A stretch of DNA of 64,000 nucleotides from JAGWRA01 sp963711505 (GTDB lineage Bacteria; Acidobacteriota; Vicinamibacteria; Vicinamibacterales; CAVVIG01): NCBI GenBank assembly GCA_963711505.1, contig CAVQEJ010000001.1:1054001-1118000 (forward strand). The letters run 5' to 3'. Position 1 is the stretch's first letter, and each line of letters begins with the position of its first letter. Below the pieces are notes generated by a model, which did no database searches, had not been told where the DNA came from, and saw nothing but the letters and a program-made list of their open reading frames with translations. Position numbers and translations under genes: made by a program. Positions 9,568 through 18,207 of the stretch are shown here, piece after piece.

Positions 9568-12549
9568 GCGGCAGGCCCCGCGGTGTGCATCGGCGGACGG
9601 CTCCGGCACGGATCGCCGCCGGCGGGACGAAGCCGCGCTTGCCCTGGTACCACGCGCGCGAACCGCCGGTCACCTCGACCAGCGCCCGTTCGGGGGCATG
9701 GCGCTCGAGCCCCGTCGCCCGGCATTCCCACAGGGCGCCCGACTCCGGGTCGAGACAGGCGAGCCAGATCCACCGATTCCGCAGCAGACGCTCGATGGCC
9801 GGATTCTCCTGCGCGACGCGCTGGACCCGATCCGGCGGACCTTCCACGACGATCGCCAGTCGCGTCGGCTCGTGGATCTCCACCATCTGCCAGGGGAGGC
9901 CGGTGCGCAGGTCGCTCTGCGCGCCGTCCATCACGCCGAGCAGCGCCGTGACGTTGTGCGGCAGCTTGGTGCCGCAGCCGTACCCCGCCGGGATCGACGT
10001 AGCTGAAGTAGTACTCGAGGTTGATGCCGGCGACGACCGGCACGACGGCGGCCAGGACGCGCGCGAGGATGGTGCCGTCGGCATCTCGCGTCGGATCGTA
10101 CGAGGCCAGGAACGCGCGCCGATCCAGGAACAGCCCGCGGGTGCGCGCGCGGCGGCCGACGATGCAGAACGCGTTGGTGGCGTGGCCCAGCTCCGGACGC
10201 GGCTGGGCGAGGTCGGCGGCGCGTCCCTGCACGTGCGCGAGGGCGGCGCGTGGCGAAAACCAGCCGGGCACCGAGTCGAAGCGACGGCAGCGCTCGTGCG
10301 CCTCGCGCTGTCTCGTCGTCTCGATGGCCGCCCTGGCGCGGTCGAGGACCCGACCGGTGACTCGGGGGGCCGAGATCCTCGTCGAAGAGGGTGACGGCGT
10401 TGCTGCAGGTATTGCGTTGCGCGCCGACGAACCAGGTGCCCTCGTCAATCACGAGTCCGGCGGCCGCGAGCCGCTGGCGGACGCGCGGGTCGTTGGCCAT
10501 CTGCGCGAACGCCCGCGCGTTCGGCCCGCCACGCCCGCCGCCGCACGCGCCGCAGTCGTACGCCGATTCGTGCGGATTGTTCAGGCAGAGGGACCCGTGC
10601 CCGACGATGAGGACGAGCGGCGAGAGGCGATCGCGGAGTCCGATATCCTCGAGGACCTGGCGCACGATGTCCGCCATCTCCGGCACGGTGAAGCCGGCGT
10701 GCACGCCGATGGGCGGCTGGTCGCTCCGGCGATCCAGCAGGAGCCGCGTGCGCCGGGCGGTGGTCGTGCTCTGCTGCGCGCGCTTCCACCGCGAGGAGAG
10801 CCAGGGAAACATCACGCGCAGGATCAGGGGGACGAGCGCGAGCCAGCCGAACGCCGTCATCAGCACGGCGCCGCGCACGGGCGTCCGGCTGCCCAGGTGC
10901 ACGTTGTAGCCGAGGAACCCGGCAGCGCGGCGCTGCAGGCGGCGCGACCGGCTCGCCGTCCCGCCGGCGTCCAGATCGATCTCGGCGACGTAGTGCTCGG
11001 GGCGGATCGACACGGGACAGAGCGGCCGCGGGTGCGCGTCGCCGACGCCCTGGTGATACATCGCCACGTTGAAGAATCCGGCCGTGCCGAACGTCTCGCA
11101 GGCCGGCTCCACCTCCTCCAGGTGGCGGCGGAACGATTCCTCCCGCTCGTCGAGGCAGAAGACGGCCTGGAAGGCCGGCGGGCCGGGCAGCGGGCGGGGT
11201 GCGTGCTGCACGAGCGCGTCGTACAGGCGCGTGCGGATCGCCCGCTCGAAGGCCTGCTGCAGGATCCGGCGCCGGCAGACGCCGTCGAGCTCGCGCAGTT
11301 CGCGCTTCGATCCCGGCCACGCGCGCGCGCGCTCCACTGCTCGACGGTCGAGGCATCGACGCCGCACAGCTGCGCCACGTGGAACAGCGGCCAGGCGCGC
11401 TCGGGCACCGTTGGAGCCGCCGGTTGCTGCCACTGGCTGCGCAGCCGCGATCGCAGGGCGACAACCGGACGTCCTCCACCGACCTGTTGCGCGGCCTCGT
11501 CGAGCGCCGCCCGTTCGAAGAGCAGGCGGACGGCGAGGTAGCCACGCAGGGTCACCGTGAGATCACGTGCCGGCACGCGGTCGGGCCGCTCTTCGATCTG
11601 GCGCACGATGCCGGCCCATCCCCGCAGCGCCAGCAGCTCGGCGCCCAGGTACTCCGCGCGCTCGTCGTCTGCGACCCCGAGGCGGTCGAGCGAGTGGGCG
11701 ATCGAGCCGAGCGCATCGCGCCCGGCGCGGCGGTCGTCGTCGACGAGACGCGGGAGGCTTCGGGCCCAGTGGCCGCACTGGGTCGCCAGCGCCGTGCCGT
11801 AGACCTCCAGGAAGCAGCCGTGAATGCCGCGGTCCCGCCCGGGCATGGGCCACTGCGCGAGACCCTGGTCGAGGTAGCCGGCGAGGAACCGGATCAGCGA
11901 TGGATGGAACCAGGCGTCGGTGTCGAGGCCGAGCACGGCCAGCAGCCAGTCGCGGTGTCGAACGGGCATCTTCGTCGCCGGGGCCGGCGCCGGATCGGCG
12001 CGGCTGACGGCTTCGAGGCAGGCGTTCCACAGGCGGTGCACGGCGAGCGCCTCGTCGTTCCGGGCGGGCGTCCGGTTCCGCGAGGCCGGCCGACGCGGCA
12101 CGGGCTCCTGCGGGCACGTCGGTTCGGAACCGGGACAGGACCGTGGTCTCATCGAGAATCCACGAGAGCTCCTGGCCGGCGGCCTCGGGCACGCCGTGCA
12201 GGACCACGGCCCGCCAGAGCGCGAAGCGGGACGCGATGCCCGCCACGTCCTCCGCGCCTCCGGCGCCGAGCTGCTCGTGGAGCGCGCGCTCCACGTCGGC
12301 GGCGAGGATGCGGCCCGACGCCAGCTTGTCGCGATACCGCGCTTCGGCCAGGAACGGCTCGCATCCCAGCCGCGCGGCGGCGAGCTCGACCGCCTCCTCG
12401 AACGGCAGGTGCTCGAAGATGTGCAGCGTGTTGTGGTGGATGAAGACGCTGATGGGCCCCTGCGCCGGCAGCAGCTCGGCCAGCTCGTCGATCAGGCGCC
12501 CGATGGGGTGCGGCGGGCCGACCACGTGTGAACGAGCCTCATGACGCAT
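9564..12549 (-). CDS. dabA: DabA-like inorganic carbon transporter subunit (DUF2309/UPF0753), several frameshifts
   Basis: A large cytoplasmic-face protein (about 995 aa) of the DabA family. With DabB it forms an energy-coupled carbonic-anhydrase-like pump turning CO2 into trapped bicarbonate. The beta-CA-like zinc site is present: C and D in FCLDEREESFRRH (codon for C at 11155-11157, also keeping the R two residues after D), H in LIVGHGSLCLNNP, and C in YDCGACGGGRGGPNAR. The N-terminus reads ISVFIHHNTLHIFEHLPFEE, with start ATG 12549. Frames change near 12150, 11330, 10375, 9995 and 9615, yet every piece keeps family sequence, so I treat this as one damaged reading. The stop at 9564 overlaps dabB as ATGA. 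Confidence 0.8.
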
Positions 12550-12624
12550 CGACGATGATCTTTCGTGGCCCCGGCTGCGCGATCCGTCGTGAACGTGCGG
12601 GCGACCGGACGGCCGGCCCGACGA

Positions 12625-12654
12625 ATTGCCAGCATAGCAATATATGAATATAGT
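12625..12654. promoter_or_regulatory. divergent promoter/operator island between dabA and arsR
   Basis: An AT-rich island in an otherwise GC-rich gap. A perfect 5-bp inverted repeat, ATTGC-N7-GCAAT, spans 12625-12641. It is directly followed by TATATGAATATAGT, which holds a -10-like TATAGT (12649-12654) reading toward arsR and TATATT/TATGCT-like boxes reading toward dabA. Position and symmetry fit an operator for the adjacent ArsR-family protein controlling both directions. The binding itself is inferred. Confidence 0.5.
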
Positions 12655-12663
12655 AGTCCAGCG

Positions 12664-13041
12664 ATGACGCAGCAGGGGGACCGGAAGCCCGGCGACGCCG
12701 CGGCACAGGGCGAGCTCCAGTCGTTCAAGGCCCAGTTCTTCCGGGCCCTGGCGCATCCGGTGCGGATCCGGATCCTGGAGATTCTGGTCGACGGGGGACG
12801 GACGGTGCAGGAACTCCAGGTGGCGCTGGCGCTGGAGCAGCCGGTCGTGTCACAGCAGCTGGCCGTGCTGCGGAACCAGGGCATCGTGATGGCGCAGAAG
12901 GAGGGCCTGTCGGTCCGCTACACGCTGCGCGATCCGCTGGTGGGCGACCTGCTGGACGTCGCGCGCCGCCTCTTCAACAACCAGCTCGTCAACACGCACG
13001 GCCTCCTGCGGGAACTGCAGCGCGAACGACGCCGGCGCTGA
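12664..13041 (+). CDS. ArsR-family winged-helix regulator, divergent from dabA
   Basis: A 125-aa winged-helix protein. The HTH is clear: FFRALAHPVRIRILEILVDG, VQELQVALALEQPVVSQQLA, VLRNQGIVMAQKEG, and the wing LSVRYTLRDPLVGDLL. There is no cysteine anywhere in the protein, so it is not a thiol-based arsenic or metal sensor of the classic type. ATG 12664 is chosen because it opens the domain and follows TATAGT by 9 nt with no Shine-Dalgarno, fitting a leaderless mRNA. Its divergent position makes it the likely repressor of the DAB operon and of itself. The signal sensed is unknown. Confidence 0.85.
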   Translation: MTQQGDRKPGDAAAQGELQSFKAQFFRALAHPVRIRILEILVDGGRTVQELQVALALEQPVVSQQLAVLRNQGIVMAQKEGLSVRYTLRDPLVGDLLDVARRLFNNQLVNTHGLLRELQRERRRR

Positions 13042-13105
13042 CGTCTCCCTTCGACAAGCCGCTGATCGCCGGACTGCCGCGGTCGGCGATCGTGGACTGC
13101 TGACG

Positions 13106-14089
13106 ATGTTCGAATCGAAGAAGCTCGACCCGTCCGACGTGGAGGTGATCGACGCGCAGGCGTCGACGCTGATGAAGCGCGGGATCTCGCTCATGGGAGA
13201 GTCGCGATCGGGCGCGATCGCCGAGGCGCTCGACTGCTTCGACGGCGCGCTCGCCCTGCGCACCCGCCTGCCGCTCGACGAGCAGCCCGCGCTGCGGTTC
13301 GGCCTCGCCGCCTGCTGGCTGAATCGCGCGGCGGCGCTGATGCAGCTGGGCGACGACGCGAAGCTGGCCGACGCCGTCGCCGCCTGCGACGCGGCCATCG
13401 AGCTGCTGCGCCAGCTGCCGTTCGACGAGGATCCGAAGGTCTCCCGCCGGCTGGCGATCGCGCACCAGAATCGCGGTCTCGCGCTGCAGGCTCAGGACCG
13501 CCAGGCCGATGCGATTGCCGCGTTCGACGAAGCCCTGGCGGTGCTCGACGACGACCGGGCGGCGGCCATCGCCGATCGCGATCAGCTGGCCGGCGCGGTG
13601 TGGGCGAACGTGGCCAGCGCGAGGATGACCGGGACGAGCGAGGATGCCCGCGCCCTCGCGCGGTCAGCGGCCCTGCGCGCGATCGGCCTGGTGACGCCAC
13701 GGGAACAGGTCGATGCCGATGCCGCAGAGTCGGGCCTGAACGCGCGTCACATCCTGTGCCGGATCTGCGCGGAACACATGGGCAGGGAGACGGTGCCCGC
13801 CGAGGAAGTGCACGAGGCGACGGACGTCGTCGACGAGGCGCTGGCGCTGGTGCGTCACTGGGAACGCCAGGCCGTCGCGCGGTTCCGTCCCCTTGCCTGG
13901 GACCTGTTCCGCTTCGGCGTGTACATGTACGGCAGCTACCAGCCGCACTTCCTCCGCGAGTTCATCGTCGACAATACCGATCCGGACCAGTCGTCGTCCG
14001 GTTTCGTCGAGAGCGCGGAGATGCGCGCGCTGGTCCACGAGGCCTCCGCCATGCTCGCTCGCTGGGAGGCGGACTCGGCGGGGGAGTGA
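13106..14089 (+). CDS. TPR-like repeat protein
   Basis: A 327-aa soluble protein with no signal peptide. Helical repeats of TPR type are visible: SGAIAEALDCFDGALALRTR, GLAACWLNRAAALMQLGDD, AHQNRGLALQAQDRQADAI, then AAFDEALAVLDDD. The C-terminal third (from about residue 230) is a different helical domain containing FRPLAWDLFRFGVYMYGSY. TPRs mediate protein contacts; no enzymatic motif is seen. It starts 65 bp after arsR on the same strand and could be co-transcribed, which would place it in the DAB neighbourhood, but no functional link is shown. The frame is intact. Confidence 0.65.
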   Translation: MFESKKLDPSDVEVIDAQASTLMKRGISLMGESRSGAIAEALDCFDGALALRTRLPLDEQPALRFGLAACWLNRAAALMQLGDDAKLADAVAACDAAIELLRQLPFDEDPKVSRRLAIAHQNRGLALQAQDRQADAIAAFDEALAVLDDDRAAAIADRDQLAGAVWANVASARMTGTSEDARALARSAALRAIGLVTPREQVDADAAESGLNARHILCRICAEHMGRETVPAEEVHEATDVVDEALALVRHWERQAVARFRPLAWDLFRFGVYMYGSYQPHFLREFIVDNTDPDQSSSGFVESAEMRALVHEASAMLARWEADSAGE

Positions 14090-14117
14090 TCGCGCCGGAG
14101 GCGGTCGGGCGCGTCCG

Positions 14118-14330
14118 TCAGTTGCGTTCGTGCCAGCCGGATGCCTCGAGCGCCGCGATCTCCAGATCCATCCGGAGTCGGGCCCGCTCGACGCGATGCC
14201 AGTCCTGGTAGGACGCATCGCGGCGCAGCCGTCCATCATGTTCGGTCGTCACCTTCCAGCCGCCGGCGTCTTCGTGGCGGATGAGGTAGCGACGGATGTG
14301 TTCGTCGTGTTCAAGGATGCGGGCAAACAT
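14118..14330 (-). CDS. small hypothetical protein
   Basis: A short open frame giving MFARILEHDEHIRRYLIRHE, then DAGGWKVTTEHDGRLRRDAS and a charged helical C-terminus ending ASGWHERN; 70 aa. It is supported by amphipathic, non-shadow composition and by ending just after the TPR gene on the opposite strand. The start at 14330 is the internal ATG of a longer frame; the upstream part (extending over the 14.6-kb gene) looks like antisense noise. A weak AGGTG lies upstream. No family recognised. Confidence 0.4.
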   Translation of the reverse strand: MFARILEHDEHIRRYLIRHEDAGGWKVTTEHDGRLRRDASYQDWHRVERARLRMDLEIAALEASGWHERN

Positions 14331-14589
14331 GAAGCACCTGTTGGGAATGACCTGACGCGCAGACCTCGTGACTGGCGCCGACCCTGAATTGAGCATGCCG
14401 CGTGCCAGCGGCCGAGCTTCAATTGGCCGGGCGCGAAGCGAGGACCGGCGGTCAACCGGCCGCAAAAGTCCGCGCCGCGGATGTATTTGTCCCCGACAGC
14501 GGCCCTCGGGGACTGGAGAGAACGGCCTTCGGACGTCGATCTCTCCCGGCACGTGGCTTGCTGCAGGAAGAAGTGAAAGCGAGGCGATC

Positions 14590-15037
14590 ATGTCGATCCT
14601 CAGCCTGCATCCGCGTGTCCTCATTATCCCCCTGTTCCTGGTTGCCGGCCTGTCGATCGGTCTGTCGGCCTCGCCGCAGGACCTCCAGCAGCAGGCCGAG
14701 AAGAAGATCTCGGTGCTGGACGCCGCGAAGCACATCGGCGAGACGATGTGGGTGTGTGGAGACGTGGCGTCGACCCGCTACGACCGGACCGAGATCGGCA
14801 TGCCGACCTTCCTGCTGTTCGGGCAGGGCTAGTCCGAGCACGCCGGCCGCCTTCACGGTGGTGATCTGGGACAAGGATCGGGGCGTCTTCCCCTGGCCGC
14901 CGGAGGACCGCTACCGCGGCCAGAACGTCTGCGTGGGCGGCACGATCACGAAGGACAAGGCGGGCGTTCCCGAGATCTTCGCCAGCAGTCCGAAGCAGAT
15001 TAGGGAACAGAAGAAGAAGGAGAAGCCTCAGCGGTGA
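14590..15037 (+). CDS. exported OB-fold-like protein, frameshifted
   Basis: A signal peptide (HPRVLIIPLFLVAGLSIGLS) is followed by a small domain: AAKHIGETMWVCGDVASTRY, then PTFLLFG. A stop at 14832 arises from a one-base shift, and the second frame continues naturally with AAFTVVIWDKDRGVF, RYRGQNVCVGGTITKDKAG and VPEIFASSPKQI to 15037. The order strand - VCG - LxFG - VVIW - G.I - IxxxxPxQI is that of bacterial OB-fold (tRNA-binding-like) secreted domains often annotated as DNA-binding or hypothetical. About 148 aa. The start ATG 14590 is preceded by GAGGCG. Function unknown. Confidence 0.6.
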
Positions 15038-15066
15038 AAGCCATCGCGTGACCTGGGCCGCGGCCT

Positions 15067-15101
15067 GTCGCCCGCAGCCCGTCGCCCGTCGCCCGCAGAC
15101 C
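15067..15101. repeat. heptameric tandem array, unit GTCGCCC
   Basis: Five adjacent 7-mers (GTCGCCC, with GCAGCCC and GCAGACC variants) in the gap between the OB-fold gene and the creatininase. One of at least nine 7-bp-period arrays in the window, each with its own unit. Confidence 0.7.
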
Positions 15102-15193
15102 CGTCCTCCATTGACTTCCCTTCCCCCTAGCCCCTACAGTGGCCCCGCGGCGCGTCGCCTCTGACACTGACGCGCGCTTTCTGGAGATCCGAC

Positions 15194-16037
15194 ATGGTGA
15201 AGATGGGACGGGCAGTCGTCTGCGCGGTGGTGGTGGCGGCCTCGGCCGGGATCGCCGGCGCGGCGCAGGCTCCGAGGACGGCGGCCGATCGCGTGCTGAT
15301 GACCGACATGACCACCTTCGAGGTGCGCGACGCGATTGCGGCGGGCAAGACGACGGTGCTCGTCTTCAATGGCAGCATCGAGGAGACCGGCGCGGCGGTC
15401 GTGCTCGGCAAGCACGTGTACAAGGCGCGCTACATCGGGGCGAAGATCGCGCGCGAGCTCGGCAACGCCCTCGTCGCGCCGGTGATGCCGTTCGCGCCGA
15501 CCGGCGAGGAGCTCGACAAGTTCCCGGGCACGATCGAGCTCAGCGCGGCGACCTTCTCGGCCGTCAACGCGGAAGTCGTGGCCAGCATGGTCCGCAGCGG
15601 CTTCAAGTACATCATTCTGATGGGCGATCACGGCGGCAACCAGGAGCCGCTGCAGAAGCTGGCGCCCCAGCTCGACGCGAAGTACCGGCCGCAGGGCGTG
15701 CGGGTCTTCTTCTCGGGCGACGAGTACGCGAAGTCGGATGCGGAGGTCGAGAAGTACCTGGACGACCACCACTTCCCGAAGAGCAACCACGGCGGCGTCG
15801 CCGACACGTCGGAAGTCTGGGCGACCGGCCCCGGTCACGTCCGGGCCGACAAGCTCGCGATGGGCGATCCGGTGAACCGCGCGGGCGGCGACGTCCACAT
15901 CGGACCCTCGCGGGATCGAGGGCGATCCGCGCCGCTCGTCGCCGGCGCTGGGACGGATGTTCGACGACATCAAGGTGAAGAACGGCGTCGCCGAGATCCG
16001 GAAGCTGATTGCGGCGGCGAAAGCCGGCAAGCGCTGA
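15194..16037 (+). CDS. exported creatininase-family protein with altered metal motif, frameshifted
   Basis: A signal peptide (GRAVVCAVVVAASAGIAGA) precedes a creatininase/creatinine-amidohydrolase fold. The family's GS-E-H-G block appears as VFNGSIEETGAAVVLGKHV: the first E is kept, but the usual metal-binding H is T, and the GTD position reads GKH. The second block GDHGGN (normally GHGGN) is kept, as is FSGDEYAKSDAE. The enzyme may bind metal differently or hydrolyse another amide. Near 15910 one base is lost or gained; the other frame completes GIEGDPRRSSPALGRMFDD and VAEIRKLIAAAKAGKR to the stop at 16035. About 280 aa. It is followed by a strong hairpin. Confidence 0.7.
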
Positions 16038-16048
16038 GTCGCATCGGC

Positions 16049-16081
16049 GGAAACGGGGTGACCGGTCGTCACCCCGTTTCC
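16049..16081. terminator. perfect 14-bp hairpin, bidirectional terminator
   Basis: Arms GGAAACGGGGTGAC and GTCACCCCGTTTCC flank a 5-nt loop. It lies 11 bp after the creatininase stop and 27 bp before the fasciclin gene's stop (opposite strand), so it can serve both convergent genes. Confidence 0.8.
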
Positions 16082-16107
16082 ATCCGCTCGCCGCGACCGC
16101 CGCCGCC

Positions 16108-16623
16108 TCACTTCGTGCTGGGCGTCGGCGGCAGCAGCACGGTGTCGATCACGTGGATGACCCCGTTGCTGCAGACGATGTCGGTCTTCGTGACGGTCGC
16201 CTTACCCACCATCACCGTGCCGTCGTGCACCATGATCGGCACCCACTGTCCCTCGACGGTCTTCGCCTTCTTCAGCTTCACCACGTCGGCTGCCATCACC
16301 TTGCCCGCCACCACGTGATACGTGAGGATGGCGCGGAGCCGGTCCCGGTTCTCCGGCTTCAGCAGGTTCTCGACCGTGCCGGCGGGCAGCTTCGCGAACG
16401 CCTCGTCGGTCGGCGCGAACACGGTGAACGGCCCCGGCCCCTTCAGCGTGTCGACCAGGCCGGCGGCCTGCAGGGCCGTCGCGAGCGTCTGGAACGATCC
16501 GGCGGCGACGGCGGTGTCGACGATGTCGTGCTGCGCGGCCCGGACGGTGCCGGGCACGAGGCAGGTGAGCAGGGCGGCCGCCGCAGCGGCCCGCGTCCAC
16601 GAACGGATTGAGATGGCTTGCAT
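16108..16623 (-). CDS. exported fasciclin (FAS1) domain protein
   Basis: A 171-aa protein with a signal peptide (AAAAAALLTCLVPGTVRAAQ) and one complete FAS1 domain. The conserved H1 and H2 boxes are GPFTVFAPTDEAFAKLP and SNGVIHVIDTVLLPP, with LRAILTYHVVAGKVM between them. FAS1 proteins are extracellular adhesion or matrix proteins. The start 16623 has AAGGAG 6 nt upstream. A perfect 17-bp dyad sits immediately ahead of the Shine-Dalgarno (16639-16655). The frame is intact and length is typical for single-domain bacterial fasciclins. Confidence 0.9.
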   Translation of the reverse strand: MQAISIRSWTRAAAAAALLTCLVPGTVRAAQHDIVDTAVAAGSFQTLATALQAAGLVDTLKGPGPFTVFAPTDEAFAKLPAGTVENLLKPENRDRLRAILTYHVVAGKVMAADVVKLKKAKTVEGQWVPIMVHDGTVMVGKATVTKTDIVCSNGVIHVIDTVLLPPTPSTK

Positions 16624-16638
16624 CGAACACGCTCCTTG

Positions 16639-16655
16639 CCGGTCGATTCGACCGG
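16639..16655. promoter_or_regulatory. perfect palindrome upstream of the fasciclin gene
   Basis: An 8-bp inverted repeat with a 1-bp centre (CCGGTCGA-T-TCGACCGG) lying two or three bases ahead of the ribosome binding site of the gene starting at 16623. A dyad with no loop is better suited to a dimeric DNA-binding regulator than to an RNA hairpin. No regulator is encoded next to it. Confidence 0.5.
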
Positions 16656-16809
16656 TCTTTCCCGTTGACGATTTTCGAAACCCTAGGCTTTGAGTGTAGA
16701 GAGAATCGATATGACTCAGGTGAACAATCGGCAGAGCTTCGAAAGTCGTGTGAGTGGAGAGAACGGGACCGGCGGAAATGTGAGCGTGGAGAAAAGACGG
16801 GGGGATCAG

Positions 16810-16898
16810 GCTGCGGGCTGCGGGCTACGGGCTGCGGGTATTGCGCGGCGCGTGGACCCGGTTGCACGTCGCACCCCGCACGTGGCACCCGGCACGTG
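16810..16898. repeat. two heptameric arrays, units GCTGCGG and GCACGTG
   Basis: 16810-16837 holds four GCTGCGG units (one with A for G). 16864-16898 holds five units alternating GCACGTC/G and GCACCCC/G. Both have an exact 7-bp period and lie in the gap between the fasciclin and SDR genes. Confidence 0.7.
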
Positions 16899-16914
16899 AC
16901 GAGGGCCGCAGGGG

Positions 16915-17967
16915 TCAGGCGGCCTCGAGATGCCCCCATTTCTCGAGGTCGGCGATCGTGTCGCGGATGGTGTCCGTGAGGGGGCGGAAGGTGAGGCCGA
17001 GCTCCCTGACGATCTTCTCGTGGCTGAACCGCGGCACGCGGCCGACGTGCGTCCGCAGGTACGAGCCGACCCCGGACGGCCGCGTGTACGACATCAGCCG
17101 GACGAGCACGCTGCCGATCGGGTTGTCGAAGCCGAGACGCGGCAGCTTCGCCCCCGGAAGGTTCCGCTCGCGCAGGATTCCCACCAGCTCCCGCAGGCTC
17201 CTCGTCTCGTTCGCGCAGAGATAGCGGCCCGAGGCGCCTGCCGTCTCCATCGCCAGCACGTGCGCCAGCGCCACGTCACGGACGTCGACGAAGCCCCACG
17301 TCAGCCCCATGATCATCGGATAGACGCCGCGCACCAGATCGACGAAGACCTGGTTCGAGGTATTGACGGCCGGCGTCAGTGACGGCCCGATCACCATGAA
17401 CGGGTTGATGACGACGAGATCGAAGCCGGGGTGTCGATCGCGGACGAAGTGCCAGGCGGCGCGCTCGGCGAGGGTCTTCGAGTAGTAGTACGGATTGCGG
17501 GTGAGCGACGAACGCTCGTTCCAGTCGGCTTCCGTCAGCACGTGCCGGCGATCGGGCTCGTCGGTGATCGCCGCCATCGACGAGGTGAGGACCACGCGCG
17601 TCACCGTGCCGGCGGCGGCGCAGGCCTCGAGCACGTGACGCGTGCCGTCGACCGCCGGTCGCACGAGATCGGCTTCCGGATCCTTCGCGTTCAGCGCGTA
17701 CGGGCTGGCCGTGTGCAGCACGTACGCGCAGCCGTCGATGGCGGGCGGCCAGTCCATCGCGTTGCGCAGGTCGGCTTCCACCAGCTGCAGTCGTTCGGCG
17801 GCATGCGGCAGGGCGCGCAGTGCATCGACCGCCGGAGACTGCGCGCGGCGCACCGTGCCGCGCACCGCATAGCCCCGCTCCAGCAGCTCCCGCACGACAT
17901 GCGCCGCGATGAAGCCGGTGGCGCCGGTGACGCAGACGGGTCGGTTGGTGATCGGCACGTTCCGCAT
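16915..17967 (-). CDS. NAD(P)-dependent extended SDR, dihydroflavonol-4-reductase-like
   Basis: A 350-aa cytoplasmic oxidoreductase. The Rossmann motif VCVTGATGFIAAHVVRELLE is near residue 12, followed by RGTVRRAQSPAVDAL (phosphate-binding arginines suggest NADPH), VLHTASPY, TSSMAAI and the catalytic YYYSKTLAE (Y and K about residue 165). INPFMVIGPSLTP is typical of DFR and cinnamoyl-CoA-reductase-like SDRs acting on aldehydes or ketones. The substrate is unknown and no pathway neighbours exist. Length and frame are complete. The gene ends at 16915, just after the heptamer arrays. Confidence 0.85.
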   Translation of the reverse strand: MRNVPITNRPVCVTGATGFIAAHVVRELLERGYAVRGTVRRAQSPAVDALRALPHAAERLQLVEADLRNAMDWPPAIDGCAYVLHTASPYALNAKDPEADLVRPAVDGTRHVLEACAAAGTVTRVVLTSSMAAITDEPDRRHVLTEADWNERSSLTRNPYYYSKTLAERAAWHFVRDRHPGFDLVVINPFMVIGPSLTPAVNTSNQVFVDLVRGVYPMIMGLTWGFVDVRDVALAHVLAMETAGASGRYLCANETRSLRELVGILRERNLPGAKLPRLGFDNPIGSVLVRLMSYTRPSGVGSYLRTHVGRVPRFSHEKIVRELGLTFRPLTDTIRDTIADLEKWGHLEAA

Positions 17968-18078
17968 GGCTCCTGTTCGCGCGCGCGGCGACGCGGTCCA
18001 TCGGCGATGACGCAGCGCGGTGTCTGTCTTTTAGTCTAACGCCCGCCTGGATTCCGCGCACCGACCCGGATTTCCCCG

Positions 18079-18109
18079 ACTCCGTGTGCGGTTCCGCGCA
18101 CGACGGAGT
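18079..18109. terminator. hairpin between the VanZ and SDR genes
   Basis: ACTCCGTGTGCG pairs with CGCACGACGGAGT (one bulged G) around a short loop. It could terminate the leftward VanZ transcript that ends at 18208. There is no T-tract, so the call is tentative. Confidence 0.35.
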
Positions 18110-18204
18110 GTCCGGGGACTGGCTGCTCTTTCGATAGCGACGGGCAGGGCTATGCGGCGCAGGATGCGCTGCGGTTGAAGGCCACGTTGGCAGAGGGGAA
18201 GTGA
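18097..18204 (+). pseudogene. possible 3' remnant of a lost gene
   Basis: A short forward frame reads ECPGTGCSFDSDGQGYAAQD, then ALRLKATLAEGK and a stop at 18202-18204. Its composition looks coding and ends cleanly, but nothing upstream continues it. It may be the tail of a deleted gene or chance; I recognise no family. Confidence 0.25.
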
Positions 18205-18207
18205 CGC

